A stretch of DNA of 64,000 nt, from positions 35,369,501-35,433,500 of the forward strand of contig NC_080567.1 of assembly GCF_030253575.1 (NCBI RefSeq), given 5' to 3'. The notes beneath the pieces are model-generated. The model was not told the origin of the DNA, searched no databases, and saw only the letters and a program-made list of their open reading frames with translations. A program made the position numbers and the translations under genes. This document shows positions 32,359 through 45,100 of the stretch, in pieces. Each line of letters begins with the position of its first letter. Within the stretch, counting starts at the first letter, position 1. Source of the stretch: Rhododendron vialii. Its lineage: Eukaryota; Streptophyta; Magnoliopsida; Ericales; Ericaceae.

Positions 32359-32656
32359 ACAATTGGAGGAGACTTTGAGGGCAGATTACCACATTGACCT
32401 TTTTTCTGACTAACTTGTTAATCTAATTTTTTCTTACGTTTAGCAAATAGAAAAAGTGAATCGCACATAATTCTAATTTTTGATACATGACCACTTTGAA
32501 TATGTAACTCAATCCAACACTGTCAACCAAAGGGGTATGATATCTTCCAGATGTACTTCTGGGCACCTGAGTAAGCAAAGCAGGAAATATACCCGTGCCG
32601 TGGTGGGCATGGCCTTGTGATATTCTCGTGACAAGAGTTTGTTTATCACTAGCATT

Positions 32657-33392
32657 ATGTCCTTCCTTTCTTTTCCATTGATTCTAACATCCCTAACCGG
32701 CACCCAAGCAGTCCAATACACCGTCACCAACAATGCAGCAACCACTCCCGGAGGAGCGAAGTTCACGAATCAAATTGGGATTGCATACAGCAAACAAACG
32801 ATGTCCTCCGCCACGGATTTCATATGGAAGACATTCCAGCAGACCTCGAACACCGACAGAAAGAACATACCTAAAGTGAGCTTGTCCATTGACTCCATAG
32901 ACGGGGTAGCGTACACTGCCAACAACATGATCCACGTTAGTGCGAACTACATTCAAAAGTACACCGTCAACATCAAGACAGAGTTCACCGGAGTTATGAT
33001 CCACGATTTGACACGTGTGGCAGGGGAACGGAAACGGGCAAACACCCAGAGGATTGATTGAAGGGATTGCTGATTTCATAAGGTTGAAGGCGGGCTATGC
33101 ACAGGGTCACTGGGTGAAACCCGGGAAGGGTGACCAATGGGACCAGGGTTACGATGTCACGGCCCATTTTCTGGATTATTGTGAGGGTCTCAGAAGTGGG
33201 TTTGTGCCGGAACTGAACAAGAAGATGAGGACTGGGTACAGTGGGAACTACTTTGTTGAGTTGCTGGGGAAAACGGTTGATCAGCTCTGGAGTGACTACA
33301 AGGCCAAGTACAGTGGGAACTACATTGTTGAGTTGCTCGGGAAAACGGTTGGACAACTCTGGAGTGACAAGGCAAAGTACAATACCAATTAG
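32657..33392 (+). pseudogene. Basic secretory protein 5, intronless, frameshifted in HExxH
   Basis: Closely related to BSP4 (NNAATTPGG, YSKQTMSSAT, KVSLSIDS). The first ATG in frame is 32657, inside the signal peptide, because the normal start codon is changed. At about 33008-33012 two bases are missing relative to BSP4, so HEMTHVW becomes HDLTR-V and the frame leaves the BSP reading; the downstream part continues in another frame (33015-33392, GNGNGQTPRGLIEGIADF to the end). The lesion destroys the metal-binding motif itself. The C-terminus also carries a tandem duplication of about 70 bp (33236-33307 and 33308-33376), doubling YSGNYFVELLGKTV. No TATA box was found upstream. This copy is dead. 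Confidence 0.9.
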
Positions 33393-33479
33393 ACTGTCTA
33401 ATTCAAAATGTACGCTGGTTTTCTGTCATCTGTAATAAATGATTAGTCTAAATAAGAGAAACCATCGTCCAGATTACTC

Positions 33480-34162
33480 TCACGAATTCTATTACTACTT
33501 CTCTGCACAAAAGCAAAAAGTACGTTGACGCAAGTATGGAAGGTGAGAAAATCGTCTCGAAATTAATAGAGAGCATCAGAAAACGAGCTTCTCACTTTCC
33601 CCAGCATCAGAGTTTATAGCTTAGTTTTGGAAAGGTAAAAAAACAAACCAATCAAAAAATCATATTCAGGTCATTAAAACCAGCTACGGTGAGGAATATG
33701 CAACTTTATGGGTTTCAGATTAGTGGACTTGGATACAAAAGGAGCAGTGCATCTACAGTAGAGGGGGTCAAGACAGGTAGCTACGGTCAACAATAAAAAG
33801 CCAGAAATCACAAGGATATTTGCAAATAAGAATGAATATAAGCATTCAGAGCCTTATTATCTCTAATTTGGAACACAACTACTAATTTTTTTCCAAATCT
33901 GGATCAAATTTGAGGACCACAATGAGCAATATAGCCAGCCCAAGTCAATACAATACAAATTCCATTCAAGCTAATCCGAAGACATTTGACACATGCAGCC
34001 CCTGCTAAGCGCTAAAGAAGGGGAAAACTGCTCTCTGATTATAAATTATAAGCCATCGCTTATCATGTTACTAGAGGCATGCCGTACATAAAAACTCACA
34101 CACTTTATGTGGGAAATGACGAAATTGGTAGCAAATTACAAACGTTACCCGGAACTGTACCA
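33480..34162 (-). repeat. 3' flank of MTK copy A (duplicated)
   Basis: Downstream of the MTK-A stop on the minus strand. 33565-34162 is near-identical to 41585-42162 and related to 31560-31985. 33480-33560 also matches 40118-40187, the left edge of the second duplication unit. Confidence 0.8.
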
Positions 34163-37100
34163 TTAATGGACTTTCAGAATAGCAGAAACGACTTCAGTGA
34201 TGCCCTGAAATTTTCGCCTTTCCTTCAGAAGCATCTTGGCAAAGTCGAGAGCTCGCCTCTCACAGTCAGCTCTTACTCCAGCATCAGCGATTGATTCGAA
34301 ATCCTCAACATGAGCTACCCCGACAATTCTCCTGTGAACAAAAGAAAAACGAGAGTTACGAAAGCAGCATTATTGCAATGTTGATCAACTAATCTACAAC
34401 AGCCCGTCATTTAGTGACTCCTTTATCAAGGCAAAATGGTTTATTATCGACTATAGTGTTTTAGGTAGATTAGATACTAAAACCCAGGGCAAGAAAAGAA
34501 GGATTGCCCAAAAAGAAAGAAAAGAGAGAAGGTGCTAGGAAGTGAAAGATAAAATTTCAATGTCAGAAAACAATTTCAAATATTCTATGCACTTCGAAAA
34601 TTGTCATTGAGTATATCTACAACAACATCAACTGAAGAATATGAATTATCAAACAGAGGTTAAGGAAACAATATTTATGTAAGGCATGATCACATGAAAA
34701 ATATCACTGCATCTTTAGATTATAATTTCCTCCTTCTTGGCATTCCAAGGATTGAGGTTTGTAGAAAATGCTTCACAACCGAGCCATGCAAAACAGATGC
34801 TATATACCTTTAAGCAACGATGGAAAATGCAGCAAAGAAAGAATTGGCAGGTTTTATTAAGGACAAGGAGTGTATGCTCCAAAGGGAATCACTATCTCAC
34901 CTTATCATTTTGGCAGTACCAAAACCAAGAGTGTCGTGGAACAAATCACTCATGAATTTCTGTTTCACAAGCTGCTGAAGCTGAGGGTTGTTATAAATTG
35001 CCGGAAGATAAGCCTCACCAGATCCATCCTTGTGTTTATCCCACAAAGCTGTAAATTTTTTGTGGAAGAGATTCCAAGTCTCCTCAATTGTCCTCAACAG
35101 CCAATCTTTGTATGCCTGCATAACAACATGCTCTTCAATCATAAACAACGAGAATGGAGTAGAAATCATTACCAATGGAACGAGGCATTAACATCAATGA
35201 TAAATTCAATGTAAAACACCTGCACAATCATGGAAAAATGCTCACTGACATAGTTTCTCAACAGTAAGAAATAAATCATAAAGGACAGAAACCATAAGGA
35301 GACTACAAATTAAAATTTTCGAGGACACCTCAAAATAAGTGACTAAAGACTTCTTGGCAAGAAATTACCAAACTAAAGTATCCCCTAAGAAAGACTGATC
35401 AACTAAACAAACAGCAAAATGAGATAAGCTTCAACATTGACTGCCTACATATTTTAGGACATGTGGACATACTTCATGTTCATGCATCAGTCAAACAAGT
35501 TTCTAACTCGTTTTTCATCATATGGGAGCAAGTTTCTGACTTAGGAACTCAACTAAGTAGACAAATAACTGTTTATGTTTAGTAGGTGCAGTTCTATGTC
35601 ACATTGACATATTACTAATGGTTTGTCCCCTCCACTTAACCACGGTAACTGAAACACTGAAGCAAAAGGTTTCAGACCAGCACAGGATACTGATCACTGA
35701 TTTGGCATTTGGGAAAGTCGTGCGAGCCACAAGAACCCAACTTCAAAACACAAAACATGCTTAAAGCATGTTGTGCACTTTGTCAATTTCTCCAACAGAA
35801 CTGGATTTCACAAACTAAAAACACAAAGAAAAGGCATGAATGAACAAAATGATCAAACCTTGAGAAATTTAAATCAGAAGCTAAATACTACCCATTAATC
35901 GGAAATTTGTATTGCAATCCCCTAAGAAAAATAGTCGTACAGGGGCTTAGGTGTTTACGAGCAACAAGGCCAAACAGGTAGGACTAAGTCCAGTGGAGTT
36001 AAGTTGAAGACATGAATTTCCAATGTGTTTAATTGGAGATCAATTGGTGCCATGATATCACTGGTAAAAAAAATTCGAATCAAGTACAACTAAAATCCTG
36101 AAATCAGAACAATTGTTCAACTAAATATGCAGGACTCCATAAGAAACAGGGAACACGTCCTTAAGAGATAGAACACCTGAAAACGAGTAAATAAAGAAGA
36201 GAAAAGGAATAGGAAGAACATACTTTTCGGTCGTTCTTTGGATCTGCGTGGCCATCTTGTGCAAAGAATGCCAAGATTAAATTTCCTAAAAAGGCTCCAA
36301 TATCATACCCCATAGGACCGTAGAAAGCAAATTCTGGATCTATAACCTGGGTTGAGTCACTAGTAACCATGACAGAACCAGTATGGAGATCACCATGTAT
36401 AAGCGCTTGGGCTCTCTCACAAAACCTGCACAAGTTAATGAAGAAAACCTTACAGGTTTGACAAAAGAAAAGGGGGTAACACATAGAGATAAAGTGAATT
36501 ACGAGCGGCTAAAAATTTATCGAAGCAAATGTTACTAAGATGGCTGCAGTACATGGATTTCAATTCAGCAACTTCAAGCTTCAGAGTGTTATCCTCGCGA
36601 ACTGCCTCCGCATCACGATCAAGATAAGGAGAAGTCCAGTGGTTATACTGAGACACTTTGTAAGGGTCAGAAAAGACAACCTGCTCAGTCAGCCGGCATA
36701 ACTCCACATTCCCACAAAATTCAGCAACTGCAGAAAGCATGTTAAACACATTAGTATCATGAATTAAAACTCATCAACACTGTTAGATCCTTTTGCTTTT
36801 CAAGATCTCAAGTCAGGAAGCAATGAGAGATATTTATGTCATGAAAGCCAAGAAGTTCATCATGACCACCCATGTCAAACATGGTAGATACATACGTCGT
36901 GAAAGCCTAGTAAGAGGTAAGACATTTCTATCACCGAAATTCTGCATCACTCCTTAGGTGGAACTAACACGACATTGTTTAGTTGTGCAAAAAACAACCA
37001 AAAAATAAGCTCGCCCACATGTTTCATCACCAAAAGTCGAGTGTAACACAAACTATTAATATTTGTCACCTTTTCAAGGCACCAAGTCGCAAGTGGTTCT

Positions 37101-38808
37101 ATAGTTTTCACATTTCAGAAACATATTATGGCATACACAGAGAAAATACAAATGACTTCTTATCCGCAAATTATATTTTTTCCCTTGAAACAAAATACAG
37201 AAATAGGAGAGAACTCCCATCGGAAAGGAGAACAAAACTCAAAACTACAATGACTTTATCCAACAATAAACTTTGCCTATGCAGTAGAAACAAGTGTCGG
37301 TTGAGTCCCACTACTTCTTCATTCTCGCTTCTTCATGTCTAGCAAAGATCATGCTTTGCATTCAATCTTACTCATTTAGGCTCTGCTAACTAGTAGAAAG
37401 AGATAAGAATCACCATAGTTACCTGCTTGTTTGTGCTCCGTGGTAGTACGGTAAATAAGGGATGTGAAGAAAAGAGTCCTTGCCATATATTCCGATATGT
37501 GTTCTGCAAGCAACGGGTACTCAATTCCAGCAATCAACCCTTTCCTCAGGATTATATGTGGAGGTTCCAGGTAACGCATGCCAATCAAAGACATGGCACG
37601 GTCAAAATGATAAACTTCTGGAACATGATCAGGGCACAACCGACCATGCTCTTTTAGCGCCACCGACTCAAAGTAAGCACGTTCCTTTGTCATCGGCCAT
37701 GATTCCCCAATGCAACGTATGTACGGAAGAGCCTGCACTTAGTCAACCAGATTTCAGATACGAGGCTTTTTTTTACAAGAATGCTTTAGACACCATAGAA
37801 CAAGTGAGTATTTTCAGAGACAAATGTAACAAAATCCAGAATACAAATTTACTCAATACACATAAACACGTGGATATACCGAAGTAAATAAGTACAAAGT
37901 CAACACTTCAAGCGTGACTACGAAATCAGCACAGCTACTGATATCGAAACATACACTGCATAATCTACTCCATACTCACAGTGGAGTACATCGTGCCGAA
38001 CACGTTTTTGGTATCCCCAATATTTCTCATATGCAATAGCTTCTTTTGTTTTATATTACTAGAACACTCCAACCACAATGGACACACCCGTGGTGAGTAT
38101 GCAGCAGATTATGCAGCATATATTTTCTGGCATCCTAACATTTCTCGTATCCAATTGCTTTCTTTCGTTTATGTAACCATTGTCAGTGATACCCTTTCAG
38201 CGATCAGTCCTTGTTCGACTACTTTGCTTTCAAACAAGCCCAACCTTGTCTCAGGCCTCTCAGAAATACTGTGAAATCTCATGTGTGCCGCTCCCAACGA
38301 GCCATTATATCTCAGGGAGGCCCCAAAGTATTTCGCTTCAGACAAATTATTGAGCGGGGTTTTCCATCACAATCGCATAATTGCAGTACACCTATACTCA
38401 ATTTGCTGCACAGTTTACACAGATACATACACTCGTCTATAAGTATGCTACCTATGTATGCATATGGCACGATGACACCCAATTCATGAAAATTGAAGAA
38501 GCAGGTGTATCTATTTAACTAAAGTTCATAACCCAAGTTAAATAGTATCTATTCAATTCCGTTTTCCTTAACATAACATGAAATTGATCATCTAACTAAA
38601 GTTCATAGCACAAGTTTAATACCTGTTTGATGACGCAGGAACCGGAGGGGCTGGTAACGATGTAGACGAAGTTGAGATTGCCATCGCCGACTTCTTTGAT
38701 TTGAAGCTCATCGATTTGGTTGCCGAGCCTGGAGGAGAGAGAAGGAGTGGCCTTTATGTACTCCGCCAGAGACTTGTCGTCCAGCGGCCGGAAGCCGTCG
38801 GATGCCAT
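34163..38808 (-). CDS. MTK: 5-methylthioribose kinase, copy A
   Basis: Six exons on the minus strand: 38808-38623, 37732-37423, 36727-36553, 36425-36224, 35115-34901 and 34331-34163 (stop TAA). All introns are GT-AG and the 1,257 nt give 418 residues, the size of plant MTK (EC 2.7.1.100). The enzyme phosphorylates 5-methylthioribose to 5-methylthioribose-1-phosphate with ATP in the methionine (Yang) salvage cycle, in the cytosol. Visible kinase-fold motifs are GDGNLNFVY at 41-49 (nucleotide loop), IHGDLHTGS at 233-241 (catalytic loop) and VIDPEF at 251-256 (metal-binding DPE, the DFG equivalent). [19 protein letters not shown] near 63 and [14 protein letters not shown] near the C-terminus are family blocks. 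No lesion was found. It is a tandem duplicate of 42163-48888. Confidence 0.95.
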
Positions 38809-40187
38809 TACCTGCTATGATGTGTGGGGCCGACGGCGGTGGCGGGGTTTGAGAAGAGGGACGCGGCGTGAACCGCGACTGCTGAGAGTGGGAGGCGATA
38901 GAAAGAGAGGAACCGGATTCTATGGGAAAAAAAACAAGTGGAGGATTGTGATGGGTCGTCGTTGAGAAAAGTAAAGCGCTAAATAGGAAAACAGAAAAAC
39001 AGAATAAAAAGGATACATTGAACCTGGCCAAGGGAAATTTTTTCAGTGCCGGCGGGTACCACGCGGTGTCCGCATGTGCATCCGAAGTGTTTATTGCGTT
39101 TTTAAATGCTCAGATTTGGAAAGAGAAAGTATTGGGATGAGAGTAGAGAGAGGATTTCAACTGGGCCATCCAAAAATTTATTGGATGACCCGAATGTACT
39201 GAACAAGTACCATGTGGAGTATACTCACCCTGCATCAAAAAATTTCTCCTTTCGAAGGGGGAAGTTTGGATAATTTTGGTGGAGTTTTTTCTTTTTGTTC
39301 TTTTGGATGATAAAAATTGGATTGAGTAGAGGGTTTTTCTTTTGTTTTTAACTTTTTTTTACCAGCTGTTATACAAAATCTCATTTTCACAAAGAACTGG
39401 TGTTTGTCCGTGTCTACGGCACTATTTACCTTTTGATGGCATTTTTGTAATATATTTGTAAGAGTGTGGATGTTTTCTTAAGAGAGTTGGAAAGCACATA
39501 TCAGCCTTTAAATTAAATGAATCTCAGTTCTTCTTTCAACTTGTATTTGTATGGTACTTTTTAAAATTATGAATTTGACAGAATATTACTACTAGAAAAG
39601 AGTAGTAATTTATTTGAACCCAAATAGAAATAGGATCTCTCTAGTTCTTTCTCTTTATATCCATTTAAAAAAATTGATCCAATCAATAATGTCCTTATCT
39701 TCAATCTAACCCCAAACCTAAATCTGATTCAAATTCCTCCTCCATTTTTTCCTTTTATGTCATCTCCTTCACAAAACTTGTTTAAATTATTCAACGTGTA
39801 GACATAAAGTTGAGGTTTGGAGAAGCATGATTGATAGGGACCGAGGCATTTTGCAATGCTGTCTGCATTGCAGAGCTGTAGAACAGCGATCCAGCTATTT
39901 ATTTTGGCGATGAACAACTCGAATTAATAGGAATTTGGATTAAATTCGAACTGTCGACGGATGGTCGAATTTGCTACCCTGCAACCTCCGCAGTGCATAC
40001 TTCAGTGCAGGATTCCCATTCCAATTGACAGTGGTACGGAGGTGCACCAATGTTGACTTTCACTCCACAGGACGTGACAAGAAGTAATTGTACTTTTCTT
40101 CTTTAAAAAAAAAAATCACGAATTCTATTACTACTTCTCTACACAAAAGCAAAAACAAGGTGAGAAAATCATTTTCAAATTATAGAA
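38809..40187. other. Upstream flank of MTK copy A
   Basis: No further gene. 38809-39230 matches 48889-49340 (promoter and 5' region of copy B), and about 39360-40085 matches 52500-53060, so the duplicated segment extends well beyond the genes. 40118-40187 repeats 33480-33560, the start of the next unit. Confidence 0.65.
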
Positions 40188-40751
40188 AATTAGTCTTAAG
40201 ATCATTATATAAATTTCGTAAGCCCACAAGTTCACCTATTAATTTTATAAAGTCTCAAGTCCACTTTAGGATATCCTAAAGAAGAGTAGGGTACCATGGA
40301 GTTTAGACACTTTCATAAGATTTTACGGTGCATTTTTTTATTATAAGATAGGATACCCTAGGGTAGGGTAGATTACCCTAGCATAGGGTACTCTAGCATA
40401 GAATACCCTAGGGTTTAGGCACTTTTAGGGATGGCAATTTCGGCCGATCTGACCCAACCTGATTCATTCCTCGCCCCAAATGGATAGGGGATTCGGGGAT
40501 TATTTGGAGATCAGGTAGGGTATGGGGATAATTTTTTAAAAAAAAGTAGGGAACGGGTAGAGGTGGATATGAGTTAGTCCCTGTCGTATGCCCGCCCCGA
40601 ATCCTCGTTATATATGTACATAATAATTAAGAAGTTAGGGTTTCATTTATTTACGCCACTGCCACTAGCCTACTATATATATACATAAGTTAGGGTTCCT
40701 AGAGACTTACGTCTTCATCCAGTTCCAGTCTACTCCTTTCTACTCTGGTAA

Positions 40752-40798
<47 letters not shown>

Positions 40799-41575
40799 CT
40801 TGACTCACAGTCTCTCACACTATCTTTCTCACTGTCTGTCACACACACACTGACGCACACAAGTTCCAGAGTCTACTGATGCTCTTGTTTCTGCTATATA
40901 GGCACTTCAAGTTTCAAGTTTGGTAATTGCATGTGCTAGGAATCAACTGTTTGCGCTCCGTTTTCCAGAGTCTACTGTTTGTGCTCTGTTTTAATTTAAA
41001 TTTAATTTGGTTTGTAATGGCACTATGGCAGCAGATATGTGATTGTTTTCAATTCGATTTGGTTTGTAATGGTACTATGGCAGTAACTGTGGCTGTTTTC
41101 CTTGGCATTTGGTTTGTAATGGCAGCCTAGATAAGCTAGATTATTATTATTTTTTTTTAATTTAGTTTCATGGTTTGTATTTTGTAATGGCACGTGACTT
41201 TTTTTTTTGGAATCTTTGGATTCTTGATTCCCCGCGGGGATCCTCATTTCCCGTTTGGGGCGGGGATGGAGGGTAAAAAAAAATCCCCGGTGGGGATCGG
41301 GGCCGGGATAGGGAGGAATTTGGGTTCGGGGACGGAGATAATGGTATCTACCCTTACCCTCCCCATTGCCATCCCTAGGCACTTTTATAGTATTTTAGAA
41401 TGCACTTTCCTATTATATGGTTTTAGTAGTTTAGGTACTTTCATAGGATTTAGGATTTTAGGTACTTTCATAGGGTATCCTAAGGTTTAAGTTGTGTGGA
41501 CTTGTGGCTTTACAAAATTATTAAGTGGACTTGTGGGCTTATAAAATGTCTACAGTGGACCTATCACTAAATCTC
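40188..41575. mobile_element. Composite insertion: foldback element hosting a hAT element
   Basis: Relative to copy A the 3' flank of MTK-B is interrupted here. The outer ends (TAAGCCCACAAGTTCACCTA at left, TAGGTCCACT..TAAGCCCACAAG in inverse at right) are inverted repeats. Flanks AAATTATAG and AAATTAACAG suggest a 9- to 10-bp duplication, as in MULE-derived elements. The inner part is the hAT element at 40426-41377. Confidence 0.6.
40426..41377. mobile_element. hAT-type element, second member
   Basis: Ends TAGGGATGGCAAT and ATTGCCATCCCTA, with the perfect 8-bp duplication GGCACTTT (40418-40425, 41378-41385). It shares termini and strand-asymmetric C-rich/G-rich arms with 24912-25598. The body includes a (CT)n tract at about 40757-40795. 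No transposase. Confidence 0.9.
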
Positions 41576-41584
41576 CCTTGAAAT

Positions 41585-42162
41585 TAACAGAGAGCATCAG
41601 AAAACGAGCTTCTCACTTTCCCCAGCATATAGCTTCATTTTGAAATGGGCAAAAAAACCAATCAAAAAATCATATTCAGGTCATTAAAACCAGCTACGGT
41701 GAGGAGTATGCAACTTCATGGGTTTCAGATCAGTGGACAAGAGGAGCATGTGCATCTACAGTAGAAGGGGTCAAGGGAGACAGGTAGTTAAGCTCAACAA
41801 GAAATCATAAGGATATTTGCAAATAAGAATGATTATCTCTAATTTGGAACACAACTAATTCTTGTCCAAATCTGGATCAAATTTGAGGACCACAATGAGC
41901 AATATAGCCAGCCCAAGTCAAAATCTATCAAATATATTTAAGCCCGTGTTACAATACAAATTCCATTCAAGCTAATCCGAAGACATTTGACACATGCAGC
42001 CCCGGCTAAGGCCTAAGAAGGGGAAAACTGCTCTCTGATTATAAATTATAAGTTACAGCTTATCATGTTACTAGAGGCATGCCGTACATAAAAACTCATA
42101 CACCTTATGTGGGAAATGACGAAATCCGTTGCAAATTACAAAAGTTACCCGGAACTGTAACA
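41585..42162 (-). repeat. 3' flank of MTK copy B (duplicated)
   Basis: Near-identical to 33565-34162, with small deletions. Confidence 0.8.
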
Positions 42163-45100
42163 TCAATGGACTTTCTGAATAGCAGAAACGACTTCAGTGA
42201 TGCACTGAAATTTTCGCCTTTCCTTCAGAAGCATCTTGGCAAAGTCAAGAGCTCGCCTCTCACAGTCTGCTCTAACTCCAGCATCAGCAATTGATTCGAA
42301 ATCCTCAACATGAACTACCCCGACAAATCTCCTGTGAACAGAAGAAAAACAAGAGTTACGAAAGCAGCATTATTGCAATGTTGATCAACTAATCTACAAC
42401 AGCCCGTCATTTAGTGACTCCTTTATCAAGGCAAAATGGTTTATTATCGACTATAGTGTTTTAGGCAGATTAGATACTTAAAACCTGGGCAAGAAAAGAA
42501 GTAAGGATTGCCCAAAAAGAAAGAAAAGAGAGGAGGTGCAAGGAAGTGAAAGATAAATTTCAATGTCAGAAAACATTTTCAAATATTCTACGCACTACGA
42601 AATTTGTCATTGAGTATATCTACAACAACATCAACTGAAGAATATGAATTATCAAACAGAGGTTAAGGAAAAAATATTTATGTAAGGCATGATCACATGA
42701 AAAATATCACTGAATCTTTAGATTATAATTTCCTACTTCTTGGCATTTCAAGGATCGAGGTTTGTAGAAAATGCTTCACAATCAAGGAATGCAAAAGGAT
42801 GCTATGTACCTTTAAGCAACGATGGAAAATGCAGCAAAGAAAGAATTGGCAGGTTTTATCAAGGACAAGGAATGTATGCGCCAAAGGGAATCACTATCTC
42901 ACCTTATCATTTTGGCAGCACCAAAACCAAGAGTGTCGTGGAACAAATCACTCATGAATTTCTGTTTCACAAGCTGCTGAAGCTGAGGGTTGTTATAAAT
43001 TGCTGGAAGATAAGCCTCACCAGACCCATCCTTGTGTTTATCCCACAAAGCTGTAAACTTTTTGTGGAAGAGATTCCAAGTCTCCTCAATTGTCCTCAAG
43101 AGCCAATCTTTGTATGCCTGCATAACAACATGCTCTTCAATCAAAAACAACAAGAATGGAGTAGAAATCAATACCAATGGAATGAGGCATTAACATCAAT
43201 GATAATTTCAAGAGTTATTTTTCTTCTTATCCCCTAAACTATGCACATTTTCTCTACTTAGTCCATAAACTATCAATTTGATGATTTCATCCCCTCAACT
43301 ATCGTACCGTTACCTATTTAGTCCAATAGATAACGGAAATTAGAAATTTGAACGGAAAATGTCACGTAAGACCCTATTTGGGACCCTGTAAAGTAGATAC
43401 TTGATTATGAGAGCCTTAGAGATAAAAATTAATTACGACCCTTTAGGATAAAATGATCAGAAAAATAAGACATTCGCATCGGTTCAAACAGATTGAAAAT
43501 TAAAGCACTTAATTTTTTTACAAGGTTCATATATTAGAATCTTACGTGGCATTTTATAGAGACTAACACATACATATTTTTTTTAAAAAGACTGATCTTT
43601 ATATAGAATTTAAACTGCTTATATATTAAAAATATGGTTAAAAATTAAGCGCTCTAATTTTCAATCCGAATGAACCGGTGTGAAGATCTTATTCTTCCGA
43701 TCATTTTATGCTAAAAGGTTATAAATAATTTTTCTTTCTAGAGCTCTCATAATCAAGTATCTGCTCTAAAAGGTCCCAAATAAAAAATAGATATTTAATT
43801 ATGATAGACCTAAAGATAAAAATTAATCATGACTCTTTAGAATAATATGATTAGAAAAATAAGATCTTCGCACCGTTCCAAACGGATTGAAAATTTGAGC
43901 ACTTAATTTTTTTAGAAGGTTTATATACTTAAAAATATGGTTACAAAATTAAATGTTCCAATTTTCAATCTGTTGAAACCAGTGCGAAGGTCTTACTTTT
44001 CTGATCATTTTATCTTAAAGGATCATAATTAATTTTTATCTCTAAGGCTCTCATAATTAAGTATCTGCTCTACAGGGTCCCAAACAGCCTTACATGGCAT
44101 TTTTTATCCAAATTCCTAGCTTCCGTTATCTATTGGACTAAGTAGATAACGGTATGATAGTTGAAGGGATGAAATCGTCAAATTAATAGTTTAGGGACTA
44201 AGTAAAGAAAAGGTGCATAGTTTGGAGGATAAAAATAAATAAATAAATAACCCTCTAATTTCAATGTCAAACACCTGCACAATCATGGAAAAATGCTCAC
44301 TGACATAGTTTCCTGACAATATAAGAAATAAAACATAAAGGACATAAACCATATGGAGACTGCAAATTAAAATTTTTGAGGACACAGAAAAATAAGTGAC
44401 TAAAGACTTCTTGGCAAGGAATTACCAAACTAAAGTATCCCCTAAGACAGACTAATCAACTAAACAAACAGCAAAATGATATAAGCTTCAACATTGACTA
44501 CCTACCTATTCAGGACATGGGGACGTACTTCATGTTCATGCGGTCTAGCAAGTTTCTTACTCAGTTTTCTTCATATGCGAGCAAGTTTCTGACTTAGGCA
44601 CTCAACTAAGTAGACAAGTAACTGTTTCTGTTTCTGTTTAGTAGGTGCATTTCTGTATCACATTGACATATTAGTAATGGTTTGTCCCCCCCACTTAACC
44701 ACGGTAACTGAAACACTGAAGAAAAAGGTTTTCAGACCAGGACGGGATACTGATCACTGATTTGGCATTTGGGAAAGTCATGCCAGCCACAAGAACCCAG
44801 CTTCAAAACACAAAACGCGCTTAAAGCATGTCGTGCACTTTGTCAATTTCTCCAACAGAACTGGATTTCTCAAACTATAGAAAAGGCATGAACGAACAAA
44901 CCGATCAGATACCATGAACTCAAACCTTGAGAAATTTAAATCAGAAGCTAAAGACTATCCATTAATAGGAAATTTGTATTGCAATCCCCTGAGAAAAATA
45001 GTCGTACAAGAGCTAGGTCTTTGCGAGCAACAAGGCCTTAAAAGTGACGCAATGCGAAAACAGCACTCATGAAGCCAACACAAACAGGTAGGAGTAAGTC

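Noticed and set aside
32195-32413. 72-codon ORF of repeated Ile-Tyr
   Set aside because: It is a translation of the (TA)n microsatellite.
34870-35214. Plus-strand ORFs over the kinase genes (also 42740-43237 and 47270-47698)
   Set aside because: Antisense shadows of MTK exons 5 and 2. The minus strand has splice sites and full family homology.
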